A stretch of 64,000 bases of DNA from Cokeromyces recurvatus (GCF_025118155.1 NW_026251437.1:1-64000), one strand, 5' to 3'; shown: positions 11,599 to 24,577, numbered from the stretch's first letter. Notes: a model not told the origin generated them from the letters alone. A program made the numbers and translations.

Positions 11599-14500
11599 TT
11601 AAAAATGAATTAAAGGAACAGCAGCAGGACTTAATTCCATGTTGCTCTTGAATTCAATCACGTTAGTAATGATAGTGTTATTTGGAGGAAGCTGACTATG
11701 ATCTCTTGTGACTGTACTTGTGGAGGGGGAAACCTTTGGAACTTCACCATTGACCATTGATAATCTACGTGCCACTCTTTGATTATCAACGGCTACAAAG
11801 GAACCATCTGCCATATCTGTTTCACGCATAGCCACAACCAATTTAGCTATGAGTGACTCAATCTCAACTTCATCCGCTTTACTTTCATCAGCAAGTAAAG
11901 TACGCAAGTTGGCCTCAATGCTTGCTTCACCTGCATCACCTTGCTCAACAGCAGCTCGAATATCATCAATACTAAGTCGAGTAACACCCTGTGACACTAA
12001 ACAAGTATGTAATGATTCAATATTGACCTTAAACTTGGGCTTGGATGGGGGTGCCTTTTGAGATTGAATATGAACTGACAATTTACGAACTGAAGGCGAT
12101 TGTGGGTCAACATAATCTGTCATAAATTCCAACAATGCCTCCTTTTTAATTGATCTTAACTCTTTAATATCCTTCTCTATTTGATCAAATTCATAATAGC
12201 CTGAATGAATATGTGTCCAGTATTTACCACCTTCTTGTCCTAAATTCTTATTCTTTTCAAGTTTCTTGGCAATCAATGATTGTATCTGAGCCTCGTATTC
12301 TTCAGATGTCATATTTTCAATCAATGTTCTAAGTTTCAATAAGAACTCTTCAATTCGGTTCTCAAGGTAGATCGTATCACGTTCACTTTGGAGGATAAAT
12401 CTTAGGCCCATAGATCCTGTTTGTTTACGAACACCACTAAAGACAAGATAGCCCAACTGTTCTTTTGTACGAAGTTGATCGAAACAGGGCTCCTGTGCGA
12501 TTTGAGCTAATAGGCTTAATTTGGCTCGAAGCTCGATCTGAGTCACGTTGCCGACTTGAATAAGGTACTCAATACCTGAATTAACATTGTTAGGATCTTC
12601 TACATCACGTTTGTAGACCCATTTAGATCCTTTAGGTAATATAAGGCTATGATGATTGATTAATTGACCAGGTAATAAAGACTTTGGCTGAAGAGTGTCG
12701 ATCACTCCGTTAAGCATCTTTGAAGCGTCTTCTTTGAAAAAATTACCATGAACAAGTGATTCAATCTGTAATTGTGACAAAAGTGTAGGGTAAAATTGTT
12801 GAATGTCATCAGCTGTAATATGATCTAGTTCAGCCAATTTCTCAGCGTTCGTCCACATCTTATCTTGTGTGAGATAAGAGAGGTAATAGAGAGCGTGTTG
12901 GTAAGGTGGTTCTAGTGCAAAATTTTTGTAGGAACGTCGAAGTTGGTCTTTAAGTAATTTAAATCTTTCAGGATCCACTGTAAGATGACGCATCCTTTGA
13001 ATCACTTTTTCGAGTAAAACAGGAAGTTTATCGTTGTATCCGCTCATGGCCAACAACATACCTTCCAATTGGTTCTCAATGTTGTAAGAGAGGCCTGCTA
13101 CTTCTGCATCATAGGCATATTCATTTAAGGAATCCTTCAATAAATCGGTATAAAGACGTGTTTTAACACAGTTAGTAGGTGTAGCGTAAGCTAAAGGTGA
13201 CCTAAATAAGATCCAAACATTGGCTCGAGGAACCCAGAAGGTATCATCCTTCTTATGCCATAGTCGAAGTAAAGGTGAATTTTCAATTAAATCAGGTCTA
13301 GTAGCCGGACTTGGGACTTCCTTTTTGAATGTTTCAAAGTTAGAAGGAATAAAAGCATTTGGTGTAGGTAAAGCTAAAGCATCATTTGTACCAAGATTCT
13401 TTAAAGCCTAAATATATGTTGTATATCAGAATATATATATATATATGTATACATGTACATATTTTTTAAGCTATATAATTACCTCAATTAATGATTCATT
13501 AAAATCAGCGACAGTATATTCAGTACCATACCATTTTTCACGTTGAGTATACTCAATACCCTTTGGAGGAGTTTGGCTAGCTAACATAATACGAAAATTA
13601 TCAGGTCTAATCCAATCAAGATTCTCTTTGATTAATTCAGGATTATATTCACGAATTAAACTAGGACCACTCAAGATATATGAAGAAGGATAACCATGTT
13701 GCATCAGTCCAGCTAAACGAGATGTATATTGTGATGGAGGATATTTTTCTTTAAATCGAAAAGCAAGTGAAGCAAGTGACTGAACTTCTTCAAAAATACG
13801 AGATTGAATACCTTCCTTCTTCAATAAATTAATATACATAAAGATAGTAAGTATGACATCCTGGTAATGAGCTGATTATTAAAAAAAAAATTAGTTCCTA
13901 TTTTCCTCAAGATAATATGTATATAACTATATATTACCTAATCCTTCTTCTGTAAGATCAACACTAATACGCATAAATTCAAATCCAATACCTCCATGGA
14001 TTGAGCCTACTTGAAGATAATTTGCCCATCCATTCTTTTTAAGTAATGACAAGATTGAACCACGACCTTCATGACCAATTAAATGAGAGAGGTATCTACC
14101 AGGCTAAAAAAGAATATTAAATTATAAAACCAAATATTATGTCTTATTCTATTTATCAAATACCTGAACAGCATACAAAGGACGTTGATCTGGGAAAGGG
14201 AAAGTCATTTCTAAAGAACGTACATCCTTAACAGGCTTCACAAATATTTGTTTCTATATACAAAGTTAATTATATGTATATATATAAAAGAATGCATTTA
14301 AATCCCATTATTACCATAAGTTCCTTTTCTGTAAGTGGGTGACCAGGAAAACTAGGTGGTTCAATATTTTTATTGCGAACATATTTAAACTTTTCAACTG
14401 CCCATTCAGTCAATTGATCAAGAGACTCTATCGAAAATATAGATAAATAGTTGATAAGTATAATATACGCATATAAAATAAAATAATAATAAACAAACCT

Positions 14501-15271
14501 CTTCCAAGAATACATAATTTCATGATATTGGCCGAATAATAAGAGTCATGAAACTTTAATAACTCTTGTCGAATATCTTTTCCATTCTTCTTTGGGTTTT
14601 CGTAAAGTGTTTCAAGATTTCCAGTACCAAAGTGACAATAAGGGTGATTTGGATTACAAAGTGATTTTTCCAATTGAAACATACGCCAACCATCTTGCTG
14701 TCTATTCTTCTTATGCTCTGAATCAACCGCCTTTAATTCCCTTTCTGTACAACTGTCCGAAAAAAGAGGACTGATAAAAAATTGAGCAAAACGATCCAAA
14801 GCGCCTTCAAGATACTCTTGACCAACTTCAAAGTAATAATTTGTATCTTCTACACCAGTAAAAGCATTTGAAAAACCAGAATGTTCTGAAAGATACTGAT
14901 TATAATCGTTTTCTTTTGGGTATTTTTCTGTGCCCATAAATAAAAGATGCTCACAAAAATGAGCTAAGCCTTGCAAATCAGTCTATTAAAGTAAAAAAAA
15001 AAAAAAAAAGATAAGGTAATGTAATATAATATACAAATATATTCGTGTTCTTTACTGGATCACTAATATGTCCAACATGAACATCTAAGGCTGCACTTGA
15101 TTTATCTGTATCTTTATCATGAACTAACAAAACTTCGAGATCATTGGTTGCAAGTTTTATAAGACGATAATCACGATCATCGTTGTCCGATTTCTCTAAT
15201 TTCCGAGTATAAGTCCAATAATTACCGTTAGAAGCAAGCTCCCAATCTGAAAATGATGATTTTGTTCTCAT
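11599..15271 (-). CDS. Insulin-degrading enzyme / Ste23-type M16A metalloprotease
   Basis: Seven exons on the minus strand (15271-15056, 14982-14499, 14427-14315, 14253-14164, 14103-13938, 13871-13483, 13407-11599) give 1088 codons plus stop with consistent phases. The inverted zinc motif HFCEH is in exon 2 ([15 protein letters not shown]), with the downstream glutamate expected in the [11 protein letters not shown] stretch. Exon 7 carries the C-terminal half with the [20 protein letters not shown] and [10 protein letters not shown] motifs typical of insulysins. Yeast Ste23/Axl1 relatives trim a-factor and other small peptides (family knowledge). The length is slightly above the usual 1000-1020, because of a low-complexity C-terminal extension of about 100 residues after the M16 core. 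The gene converges on the malic enzyme gene, only about 160 bp apart at the 3' ends. Confidence 0.93.
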
Positions 15272-17333
15272 TTGACTAAATGTTAAAATGGCCTTTTTAC
15301 TATGGTTGTGTAAATATGAACTTCATATATAGTCAATAGAAAAAATAAAAGGAAAAGAAAGATTAGTTATGTTTATCCATATATGAATATATTCATTCCT
15401 ATTACTTCTTACAAACGGTGAAAGGTAAAAGAACTAAATATTTTTATCATTTTTTTTTTTTTATTATCATTCGGAAAGACAAATAAATACAGAACATTAG
15501 CAGTATTTGATTTTCAATTCTGCTTTAGTTCAAACCCAGCGAAATTCAGAGCAGTAGATACTCTTTTTTTACCCTTGGACAAAAAGCAAGCAACAATATG
15601 TATTTTATGATATACAATATATATAAACACGTCATTTTATACCATTTATGAGTGCATCATTATTTTATGGATAAACAAAAAAAAATGAAATGCTGAATAA
15701 GTATTTTTAATAATTTAAGGTTCAAGTAAGAGTCTATTATAACAAAGAAAATATGAAGTCATAATAGTCTAAAAAAGTGTTCTTATCAAACTATGCATTA
15801 AGGTTTCTTTAACTTCAAAAAAGAAAAAAAAATCCTAACGTAGTATATGCATATATTTCTATTATATTACGCTATATATTAAATTATATGTATTTTTAAG
15901 AAAAAAAAATTGTATTGTGCTTTTTATATTCAATATCAATTATTAGGGTACAATTCAATCAAAGATCAACATTAAACAAAACAAAAAAAAAAAGTCATAT
16001 TTTTAGCTTGAATTATTATCAATTTGAAGTTCAAAAATAGCCTTGCTTGTTCAGAATCACAATAATGTGCCTCTACAGTAAGATATTTTTTTAAAAAGTT
16101 CTTCTTGGACAATTTATTAACGATTAAGCAAAAAGACAAAAAAAGACAAAAAAAAAAGAACTACATGGACATATCTCAGGCGTAGTTTCTAATCCAATGA
16201 TTGTGTTGCTAAAATAAATCCAAGAGCCCAAATTCACTAATTTATCCAAAACAGATAAAAAATAATGAAGCCATCAGAATTCAGTATAACCGCTTATTCT
16301 AAACTTTGATTTCCCATCCAAAAGCACAGTCGCAAGATCTTTCTTTGAGAAGGGAGATATCTCGTTCCTATCTCGGAAATGTTTCCATAAAACTCGTACC
16401 TTTAATAAAGGCAGTTCTACTCTACTACTTCTCCTCCACCTCTTCTTATATAGATAGGACAGAATAATTTCTTTTCTTACCTGCTCACATTTGAGATCAC
16501 TCTTTCTTTCTCCTTTCGCTTGTTTACCTGTTATCTCTTAGGAGGGATTTTTAGCTCCTTTTCTCCTTTTTAAACTGACCCAGACAATGCAATAAAATTT
16601 TTTACTATTATGTACTCATTTGGGTTTTTTATTCTATTATTTAATTGTATTGGCATTGCTATAATAGACTCCAATTTAATTGGTGGTTACAGTATTTAAA
16701 AATAATAATGATCTGATAATAAAAAAAAAAAAATAAAATAAAAAAAAGGTGGATATAAAGGATCATCATTTTTATATTGTGATGACTTGACTATAGACAG
16801 TAAGGAGAAGAATACTTTGTTGAAAAGTAAATAAAAGATCCACTATGTGTTGTATTAAAAAAAAGATAGATAGTTAGTTTAATAGAAAATACTTTCTTAT
16901 TCTTTTTATATATACAACCTTGTATTATAGTTAACAAGGATAATATGATTTTTGTATCTTTTAAGATCTGCTTTTATTTAAAGAATAAACTTTGACAACA
17001 TTTATCATAATTGTAGAATAAAATAAATTAAAATATTCTCAAGGCTTTTCATGACATATATAAAGCAATACAGAAAGATAACTATTAAAATAAGAAGACG
17101 GATTAAACATTAATTTTCTTGGGGATTTCAGATGTTAAATTTCGAATCCTATCGAATATATTCCAGAAAATTAAAAGCTTTTAATTATTAAGACGATAAC
17201 TATTGAAAAAGATGAACCTGTTAATTGAAAGAAGATTAATTGAAATAGACAAAAACAATTTGTACAAATCAGTTTTAACTAAAGACAAATAGGCGGGCTA
17301 TTTAAATAATATATTCAAGTAAATAAAAAGGGA

Positions 17334-17375
<42 letters not shown>

Positions 17376-18371
17376 TTCATTTATAATATTTGTATTGATG
17401 TATGCCCTCTGCTAATACGACTAAAATAGTACATCCACATTATATACATATATATAGAACATATACACATATATAATATGACAAATAGCGAAAGGCAAAT
17501 ATTAATCTAATCCTAGTTAGGGATATATTTGGTACCAAGATCCGACAATTTGTAGAAGCCATTGAAGAGGACATGATATGGATAAATGTGATCGGACAGT
17601 CGACTAACTTCCTCTAGCACTGAAGCGGACTCCAATACTAAAAAAAGCTTCTATGCCACAGTCATAGTGGTACGGGCAACATGTATGAATCGTACCATCC
17701 ATGTCTCTTAATAACTTACTACAACTACTATGTAGTGACTACTATGTAGTTTGAACTAAAGAAAAGAAAAGAAAAAAAAAAAGGGAAAACAGATTGTCTC
17801 CTTATATAGAAAAATAAAATAAAAAGGTCACAACATTTATCATCGTTATTAATTGTTATTGGCTACAATTTTTTTTTTCATGCATAATAGTAATAAAAAA
17901 AAAGGGGGGGAGGGAAGAGATCATCAGCGTATATTATAGTTTTTTTTTCTTCACATTATACTATATAATATAGCTTGCTTATTATTACTTGTATAATAAA
18001 ATTCTTTATTTAATAGAAAAAAGAAAAGAAAATGCATACATGTAATATTCTAGTATCATTTATAGAAGAAGAGAGATATTTTATAGTAAAAAAAAAAAAT
18101 ATGTGTATATGATAAGCATATAATATTATAACAGATGTATTTTTATTATTTGACAACATTATCATCAACCCTATACAACAAACACTAAACATGACATGAA
18201 AATGATGATTTATTTGACAACAAAAAATAGACAACAAAAGTAATGAAATCATTTTATATATACACATATTAACCACACATGTTCAAATAGATGCTGTCTT
18301 GTTGAATTTATCCCCTTTTTTTGCTTTGGTATAAAATATGCCTTGATAAAGGAATAACAATTAAACTTATA
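15272..18371. other. Gene-poor AT-rich intergenic region
   Basis: About 3.1 kb without a supported gene. It includes the upstream region of the minus-strand insulysin gene and a T tract at about 17337-17373. On the minus strand at 17513-17702 there is a short coding-looking stretch broken by a frameshift at a T7 run (see findings). Confidence 0.5.
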
Positions 18372-19935
18372 CAATGACTCACAAAAGTGTGGCAATGTTT
18401 TTTTTTTTTTTTGATTTTTTGGCTTTCCTTAGTGCACAACTTGAATGAATAAAGATACATTAATAAAAGTATTTTTTAATGGAAAATTGACAACACTTAC
18501 ATTATTTTTATGGCTTCTTGACCCTCATTCAAATGCATGAATGTTCATTTTGACAACAAATTATGTCATTTTATACGATTTAGCCATTTCGTTGTATAAT
18601 ATTTTTTTCTTTATCTATTTTTTTTTTTTTAATTTTAATTTTAAATCATTTAATATCATTATTGAATTAACAAAAAGATTTACTTCCTATTTAATATCAT
18701 TTTTTCCTCACATTCATTACTAATCTGAACAACATTGGTGCATCATTCTCATTAACACATAGATCATCATATATAATAGAACTAGACAAATTCCTTACGA
18801 TACAAAGATGGATATATTAGCAAAACTTAATACTAAGGAGTCTTATAGAGATATTTCTACAGCAATGGGCATGTCAACTAGGACAATTAGCAAAATTGCC
18901 AAATAAAGTCAAGTTGAGATTAACGTAAAACAAGATAGACCAAAGATGATTAGCCCATTACTTGGAAGATTGAATGCGCGATCTTTTTATACTAGTCATT
19001 TCATCACTGTGGTGAACGCTGCCCGTAATTTACATGGTCAAGGGTATGATATTTCCACACAAACCATTTCGTAGATTCTTAAAATCATCCGACTTTGATT
19101 CAAAGATTAAGAAATCTGAATTACCATTGACGAATGAGCGTCAACGAAATCGTTTAAAATGGGCCAAAGCTCATAGAAACTGGACTGTTGAGGATTAGAA
19201 AAAGGTCATCTTTAGCGATGCAACAAAAAAAAATAATTGTTTCGATTCAGATGGAAAGCAATGGACATGGGTTAAAAAGGGTGAACCGTTAAAAAGACCA
19301 TAACGTCAACTTTTAAGTACAAAGGTGGGGGTTGCAGGAGGTGGAAGCTTAATGTTATGGAGTTCTTTCACGCAAACATGGTCTTGGTTTTATTGCCAAG
19401 ATTCAGGGAGGGATTCGCAAAATATATTGTGAAATATTAAAATGTTTACTTCATGAAGACCGCTAAAGGATTATCAACTTTGTAAATTAAAAGATGTAAT
19501 CCTTCAACGAGACAATGAATTCAAATTGGTTCAAGAGAAATAAAGTAAATGTCCTTAAATGGCTCTCATTTACTCACCTGATTTAAATCCAATTGAAAAA
19601 CCTTTGATTTTATTTGAAGTATAGTGCAAGCTTGCTGCCAATGATAGACCACCAAAAAACATCATGGATGATTTATGGAATGTCTAGTACAATAAAGTTA
19701 CAGCTGAACTATGCTTAAAACACATAGAAAGCAGCAATAAAAGCTACCAAGTACTAAACATAACAGATATGTTGTTTATTTCATTTTTTTCAATAAACTA
19801 TTTGCATACAAATAACTTTTAACATTATCTAATGCATATATGCTATATTGTACTTTGCTCAATAAATTATTGCGGATTTGAATTGTATAAATTACCTAAA
19901 ATCATGAAACAATGTCACACTTTTGTGAGTCACTG
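18372..19935 (+). mobile_element. Decayed Tc1-like element, about 1.56 kb
   Basis: Terminal inverted repeats CAATGACTCACAAAAGTGTG (left) and the complement of CACACTTTTGTGAGTCACTG (right) are flanked by TA on both sides, the Tc1/mariner target duplication. On the + strand from about 18808 a transposase is recognisable but full of stops: an HTH region (SYRDISTAMGMSTRTISKI), a first catalytic Asp region (KKVIFSDAT near 19205), a second (ILQRDNEF near 19500), and a DLNPIEKP stretch near 19580 for the third acidic residue. At least seven stops or frameshifts interrupt it, so it cannot encode an active protein. Confidence 0.85.
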
Positions 19936-19937
19936 TA

Positions 19938-20242
19938 AAATAGAAATAAAATAGACATCAGGAACCTATACTTGAATCAAACAATTTAAAACCTTAATCA
20001 GGACATTATAACGCCCAATAGATAATAACATATATAAATCAGTAGCTTGAATCAACAATACGTATATATCTGCTGAATACTAACACTGTTTCAAGACTCA
20101 TTAATATAAATACAAGCAATTGGTATAGACACAAAATAGTCTTTATATCATTCTTTTTACATTGAATAAACAAGTCACAAACTATACTGTACTTCTTTTT
20201 AGTTTTCTTTCTTTTTTTTTCTTCTTCTTTAAATCATACCAT
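19938..20242 (-). repeat. Dispersed repeat, copy Y (inverted partner at 3.9-4.26 kb)
   Basis: The reverse complement of this stretch aligns with 3907-4260. It starts directly at the right TA of the decayed Tc1-like element, so the transposon may have inserted at or near the edge of this repeat. No coding capacity is seen. Confidence 0.7.
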
Positions 20243-20552
20243 CAATTAAGCTTATATTAAAGTCATATACTCTAGTTTATACTTATATAATGTATGCTAT
20301 ACCATACCGCAACAGAATAATTTTTATTTTATATACTCTATATATACCATTATTTACAAATCAATAAATAAATTCTTTATCATTATCTCCTCTATGCTGT
20401 TGTCAAATTGGACAGCATATGTTATTATTTGTGTGTAAAATAATTTATTCATATAATTTTAGTCAGTCAAACATTATATAGGCTAATCTGTTTAAGTCAA
20501 TCCTATGAAATTCAAAAGGTTGTCTGCACAAGTTTTTTTTTTTTTTTAAGAG

Positions 20553-21269
20553 CTGAACTTTAATTTTCTTCTGCTGCATTAACTGATTCCAAGAAAAAGG
20601 TACAATTTGATTTTATGTGTATATCTTTTTTTAAGAGAAAAACCCGTTCCAAAATATAGTAAAAAGATACAAGTTAGCTCACATTAGTGCTAATCATTCA
20701 AATTTTTTATTTTGTATCATATCATAAAATGTTATAAAATCAAAGAAAAAAAATTACGCATAATAATAAATTACATATAATAATAAATACAAAGTAAACC
20801 AAATACAAAATTAGAAGCAAAATGCCTTATATGGTGTTTAATGATGTAATTTGATATGAAGAGTTTGATATGAAGAGTTTGATATGAAGAGTTAGTTAAA
20901 GTATAAAATTGGGCAATGTAAAAACTTCTTTGTTACACCCTTTTTTTTTTCTTTGAAAAAAAAAAAGTATTTAAAGTATTAGTCTTTTTTTACCCCTTAA
21001 ACTCATACAAATTCATACAAATTCATACATATAAAAAAAAAGACTCACTCAAAAAGGAAATTACCATTTAATTAATTGGTTCTTGTTCCCTCATTTTCTT
21101 AACTATTATTTTGTATGTGAAGAAAAGATATAATTTTTTTTTTGAAAACGTGTAATCAAATGAATCTCTAAAAGAAAAATCGTACGCTACACATTTTTTT
21201 TCTACTCTTGGCCAAAAAAAGACTGTACTCCTGTTTTTTTTTTTGACAAAAGCATGGCACATTTTTTTA
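20553..21269. repeat. Tandem duplication, unit 1 (about 0.72 kb)
   Basis: This unit is followed immediately by a diverged second copy. Shared landmarks in the same order are CTGCTGCATTAACTGA, GCTCACATTAGT, ATTAGAAGCAAAATGC, CTTCTTTGTTACACC, CTCAAAAAGGAAATT, ATTGGTTCTT and ACTCCTGTTTT. Unit 1 also contains a three-fold 17-bp micro-repeat (GAGTTTGATATGAA) near 20855-20890. No gene is seen in it. Confidence 0.8.
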
Positions 21270-21694
21270 CTGAACTTTAATTTTCTTCTGCTGCATTAAC
21301 TGACTTCAAAAAAAAAGGTACAACTTAATTTCATATATATCTTTTTTTTTTTTTTTTTTTTTAAAAAAAAATCGTTCCAAAGTTGGTAATAAAAAGATAT
21401 ATGTTGGCTCACATTAGTAGTAGTCATTCATATTTTTTATTTTATATTATAGCATAAAATGGTATAAAATCAAAGAAAAAAAATTAACTATAATAATAAA
21501 TCAAAAATAAAGCACGTACATGCAAAATTAGAAGCAAAATGCACCATATGTTATTTAATAAAGTGATATGAGATGATGAGTTAATGTATAAAACTAGGCA
21601 AGTGTAAGCACTTCTTTGTTACACCTTTTTTTTTTCTGAAGAAAAAAAGTATTTTTGCAATTTTAAATTATTGAGCACGTAAAAAAAAATCGCG

Positions 21695-21730
<36 letters not shown>

Positions 21731-22042
21731 CATTCAATTCAAAAAAAAAAAGTTTCCAAATCATTAGTTTTACCCCTTAAATTTACACATCTAAAAAAAA
21801 AGATACGCTCAAAAAGGAAATTTTATTTAATTGGTTCTTATTTCCCCACTTTTTTAACTAATATTTTGCATATGAAAAAAAGATATAGTTTTTTTTTTGA
21901 AAACATGTAATTAAATTGATCTCAAAAAGGAAAATTGTACGCGATGCCTTTTTTTTTTCTTATCTTTTAACAAAAAAAAAAAAAGACTTTACTCCTGTTT
22001 TCTTTTAAACAAAAACTTGTCACATTTTTTTTTACTAAATGA
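21270..22042. repeat. Tandem duplication, unit 2 (about 0.77 kb)
   Basis: Second copy of the preceding unit in direct orientation. It differs by substitutions, longer homopolymers (T tract about 21698-21730) and small indels. It ends about 70 bp before the ATG of the GC-rich acidic gene, so both units form that gene's upstream region. Confidence 0.8.
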
Positions 22043-22109
22043 AAAAGTTAATAAAATCAATTATTTTATTTCTATTTCACCCCTTCATAGATTAAATTAT
22101 TTTATTAAA

Positions 22110-22768
22110 ATGTTTAACTGTAAGTATAGTATATTATATTGGATATGATAGCTGTGATTTTAAATTGATACTTTATTTTATAAAAATTAGTCTTTTCGCG
22201 CTCCTCTGCTGCCTCAGCTGCTTCAACAGCAGCTTCAACTGTTTTCTACGCCGCTTCAACAGCGGTGTCCAATGCTTTCGCCGCATTGTCGGCTTCCTTT
22301 TCTCTCTCTCCTCCTCTCACTACCTGGCAGGCCAGTAGTGATGAATCCGAAGCAGTAGCTGGTCTACTTGCTATATCATCTCCTTCGTTCCGTGGTGTTG
22401 ATTTTGGTTTCGGTGCTGGTGTCGGTGTTGGCGTTTCGCCATTCGGCGATGAAGAAGAAGAGGTGTCTTCTGTTCGTGGTGCTGGTGCTTGGGTCTGTCC
22501 TCCCTTTACTTGGAAGGACGGCGATCATGAAAGTTGGGTGTCCTGGCTCTCACAAGAAGAAGAAGAATTGGCTCCTCTCGTTGATGATGTGTTCTCCTAC
22601 TCTTTGCCATCCTCTCAGGCCTCTGTGGAGTCCGACTTAATGGACTTGGACAATGACTCCATGGAGGTCGACGATCCTGTTGATCTCCTCTGTGAACACT
22701 TTGAGGGGATGGCCTTGGCTACCACTGGCGACGATCTTATGGAAGGAATAATCTACGGTGACTTCTAA
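22110..22768 (+). CDS. Acidic Ala/Ser-rich orphan protein, GC-rich coding
   Basis: Exon 1 is only 10 nt (22110-22119, encoding MFN plus one base). Intron 22120-22190 is GT-AG, and exon 2 (22191-22768) runs to TAA, giving 195 codons. The N-terminal part is built of AAS/STAAS-type runs, followed by a Gly/Val run (FGFGAGVGVGVSPFG). Acidic clusters follow (DEEEEVSS, QEEEELAP, DLMDLDNDSMEVDDPVDLL). The start is chosen because it joins in frame to the long open frame, which has no ATG of its own near its 5' end. Codon use is rich in C and G, clearly unlike neighbouring genes. I do not recognise the protein. The acidic, hydrophobic-spiked C-terminus could act as an activation-type region, which is inference. 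Confidence 0.6.
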
Positions 22769-23561
22769 GCCGGTGGTAGCCTTCGAAGTTCAGCGAGGGG
22801 AAGCTGATAAAATACTCATGGCCAGGACATCCTTGTAAATAATGTATATAAAAAAAAAAAAACTTTCATTGTAAATATTGTATATATATATAAAAAAAAA
22901 ACTTTCCTTGTAAATAATATTCTTGTATATATTTTTTTTAATAAATTTTTTTTGTATATTGCTTTCTTTATTTTTATATTATAACTATAAAAAAAAGTCT
23001 AAACAATGCTTATATTATTATTCTTATTTCAAAATGATAGAAACAAGCATTTCATTCAAAGTATTGCTTCCAATACTAAACTCAACAGTGTTTTTATATG
23101 TTCAAAAAAAAAAAGAAGCACGTACATACAAAAATACAGACAGATTCAATAATGTATTATTGTATGAAGGATATTTACAGTCAATAGATAAAAAGTATAT
23201 CAAATGGGTAATAAATGATAGGCTTTAGAATTCACATAATAAGTATTTTTTTTTTACCAAAGACTTTTAACTAATGGTTTTTTTTCTTTTGTATACAAAA
23301 ATTTCAAAAATTTGATTTTATTTTCTTCAAAAAGTAGAGACACAAACTTGTAATAATGTTGTCTATTGGCAATATACAGCCTGAGTAATAAGAGTAATAA
23401 TGTTTATTAGACAGAAACAGTCTACAACAGCTATAACATGTTTGATTTTCTAATTAAATTTCCGCTCTTTTTTTTTTCTTTCTATCCCATTAAAAAAAAA
23501 AAAAAAACTCATACTGCTTCTATGCCCCTCTTTTTTTAACTAACGATTACTTTCTTGAAAC
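22769..23561. other. Intergenic, no gene seen
   Basis: Contains a small imperfect repeat of ACTTTC(A/C)TTGTAAAT(A)ATT downstream of the acidic gene (22860-22920) and A/T runs. Open frames here are short and compositionally random. Confidence 0.5.
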
Positions 23562-24577
23562 ATGTCTAATAAATATAATGTCCTTGTGGACATGGAAGAT
23601 GCAGCTTATACACAAGTAAGAATAGTTTATCTAAGTTGTTGACTTGCAATATTTAATGCTTTTATAGCCTGCTACTATTGAAAGTGATGGACTTGAATTT
23701 CAAGGTAAAACTTTTTCAACATTTATTATAAATCTAGTATATAACTAACTAATATTGATTGTTAGACTTTTCGAGTAGTCGAGGAATAAATAACTCTTCT
23801 TGTAAGTTTGAAGTATAAAGTAAATTATGTTTGCTAATGTTTTTATTTGTTAAAAAAGCTTTAGCATCATCATCACCAGCACCACCCCCACCACTATCTA
23901 CAGATAATACAAACTTCTTTGACTCGCCTCAACAAACTGGAGCACGTTCTTCTGGAAAACCTATTTGGTCTCTTGATTATTATTCGCAATTCTTTGACGT
24001 TAATACTTCTCAAGTTGTTGAACGATGTTTAAAGTCAATGTACCCGGTAGGAGATTATGCAGCAGACACGCTCAATAATCAACCCGATTTATATGGTCCA
24101 TTCTGGATTGCAACCACAGTTGTCTTTGCTGTCTTTGTTTGTTCTTCATTAGCAGATTCTTTAGCTGCTTACATTGCAGGCAAATCTCACGTTTATGATT
24201 TCACCCTTTTAAGTTTTGCTGTAGCAGTTGTCTACATTTACGCCTTTCTATGTCCTATCATTGTTTGGGCTTCAACGAAATATTTTGGTTGTCAACCTAG
24301 TTTGCTAGATATCATTAATTATTATGGATATGGCTTAACTATCTGGATACCAGTCTCTTTGCTCTGTATTATACCGTTTGATTATGCAAGATGGGCTTTT
24401 GTAGGTGTTGCTTTTGTAATTACGGCTGTCTTTTTAGTGAAGAACCTTTATATTGTCATTTCAAGAACGGATGCAAAGACATCTCGTGTCATTTTATTAG
24501 CTATTTTATTTGCTCATACCATTTTTGCTTTGATTCTTAAATTGGCCTTTTATAGTTATAATTATAGTATCAAATAA
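23562..24577 (+). CDS. Yip1-domain Golgi protein, YIPF1/YIPF2-like
   Basis: Four exons (23562-23615, 23668-23704, 23766-23801, 23859-24577) join to 281 codons plus stop. The soluble N-terminal half is Ser/Pro-rich (PAPPPPLS) and leads into SGKPIWSLDYYSQFFDV. The Yip1 signature region follows (DLYGPFWIATTVVFAVF) and about five hydrophobic spans. The pattern DLYGPFWI and YYGYGLTIWIPVSLLC is typical of the YIPF1/2 class, which sits in Golgi membranes and binds Rab GTPases (family knowledge). Exons 2 and 3 are 37 and 36 nt, small even for this genome. ALKBH1 starts about 100 bp downstream on the same strand. Confidence 0.88.

Noticed and set aside
18800..19760. Repeat-induced point mutation as the cause of the stops in the Tc1 relic
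   Set aside because: Some stops fit C-to-T changes (CAG to TAG, TGG to TAG), but comparison with the 50.5-kb copy shows others are transversions or indels. The two copies share some stops. Ordinary decay suffices.
21068..21262. 64-codon minus-strand frame in the tandem repeat
   Set aside because: The equivalent position in the second repeat unit is not open, and composition follows the A/T runs; considered chance.
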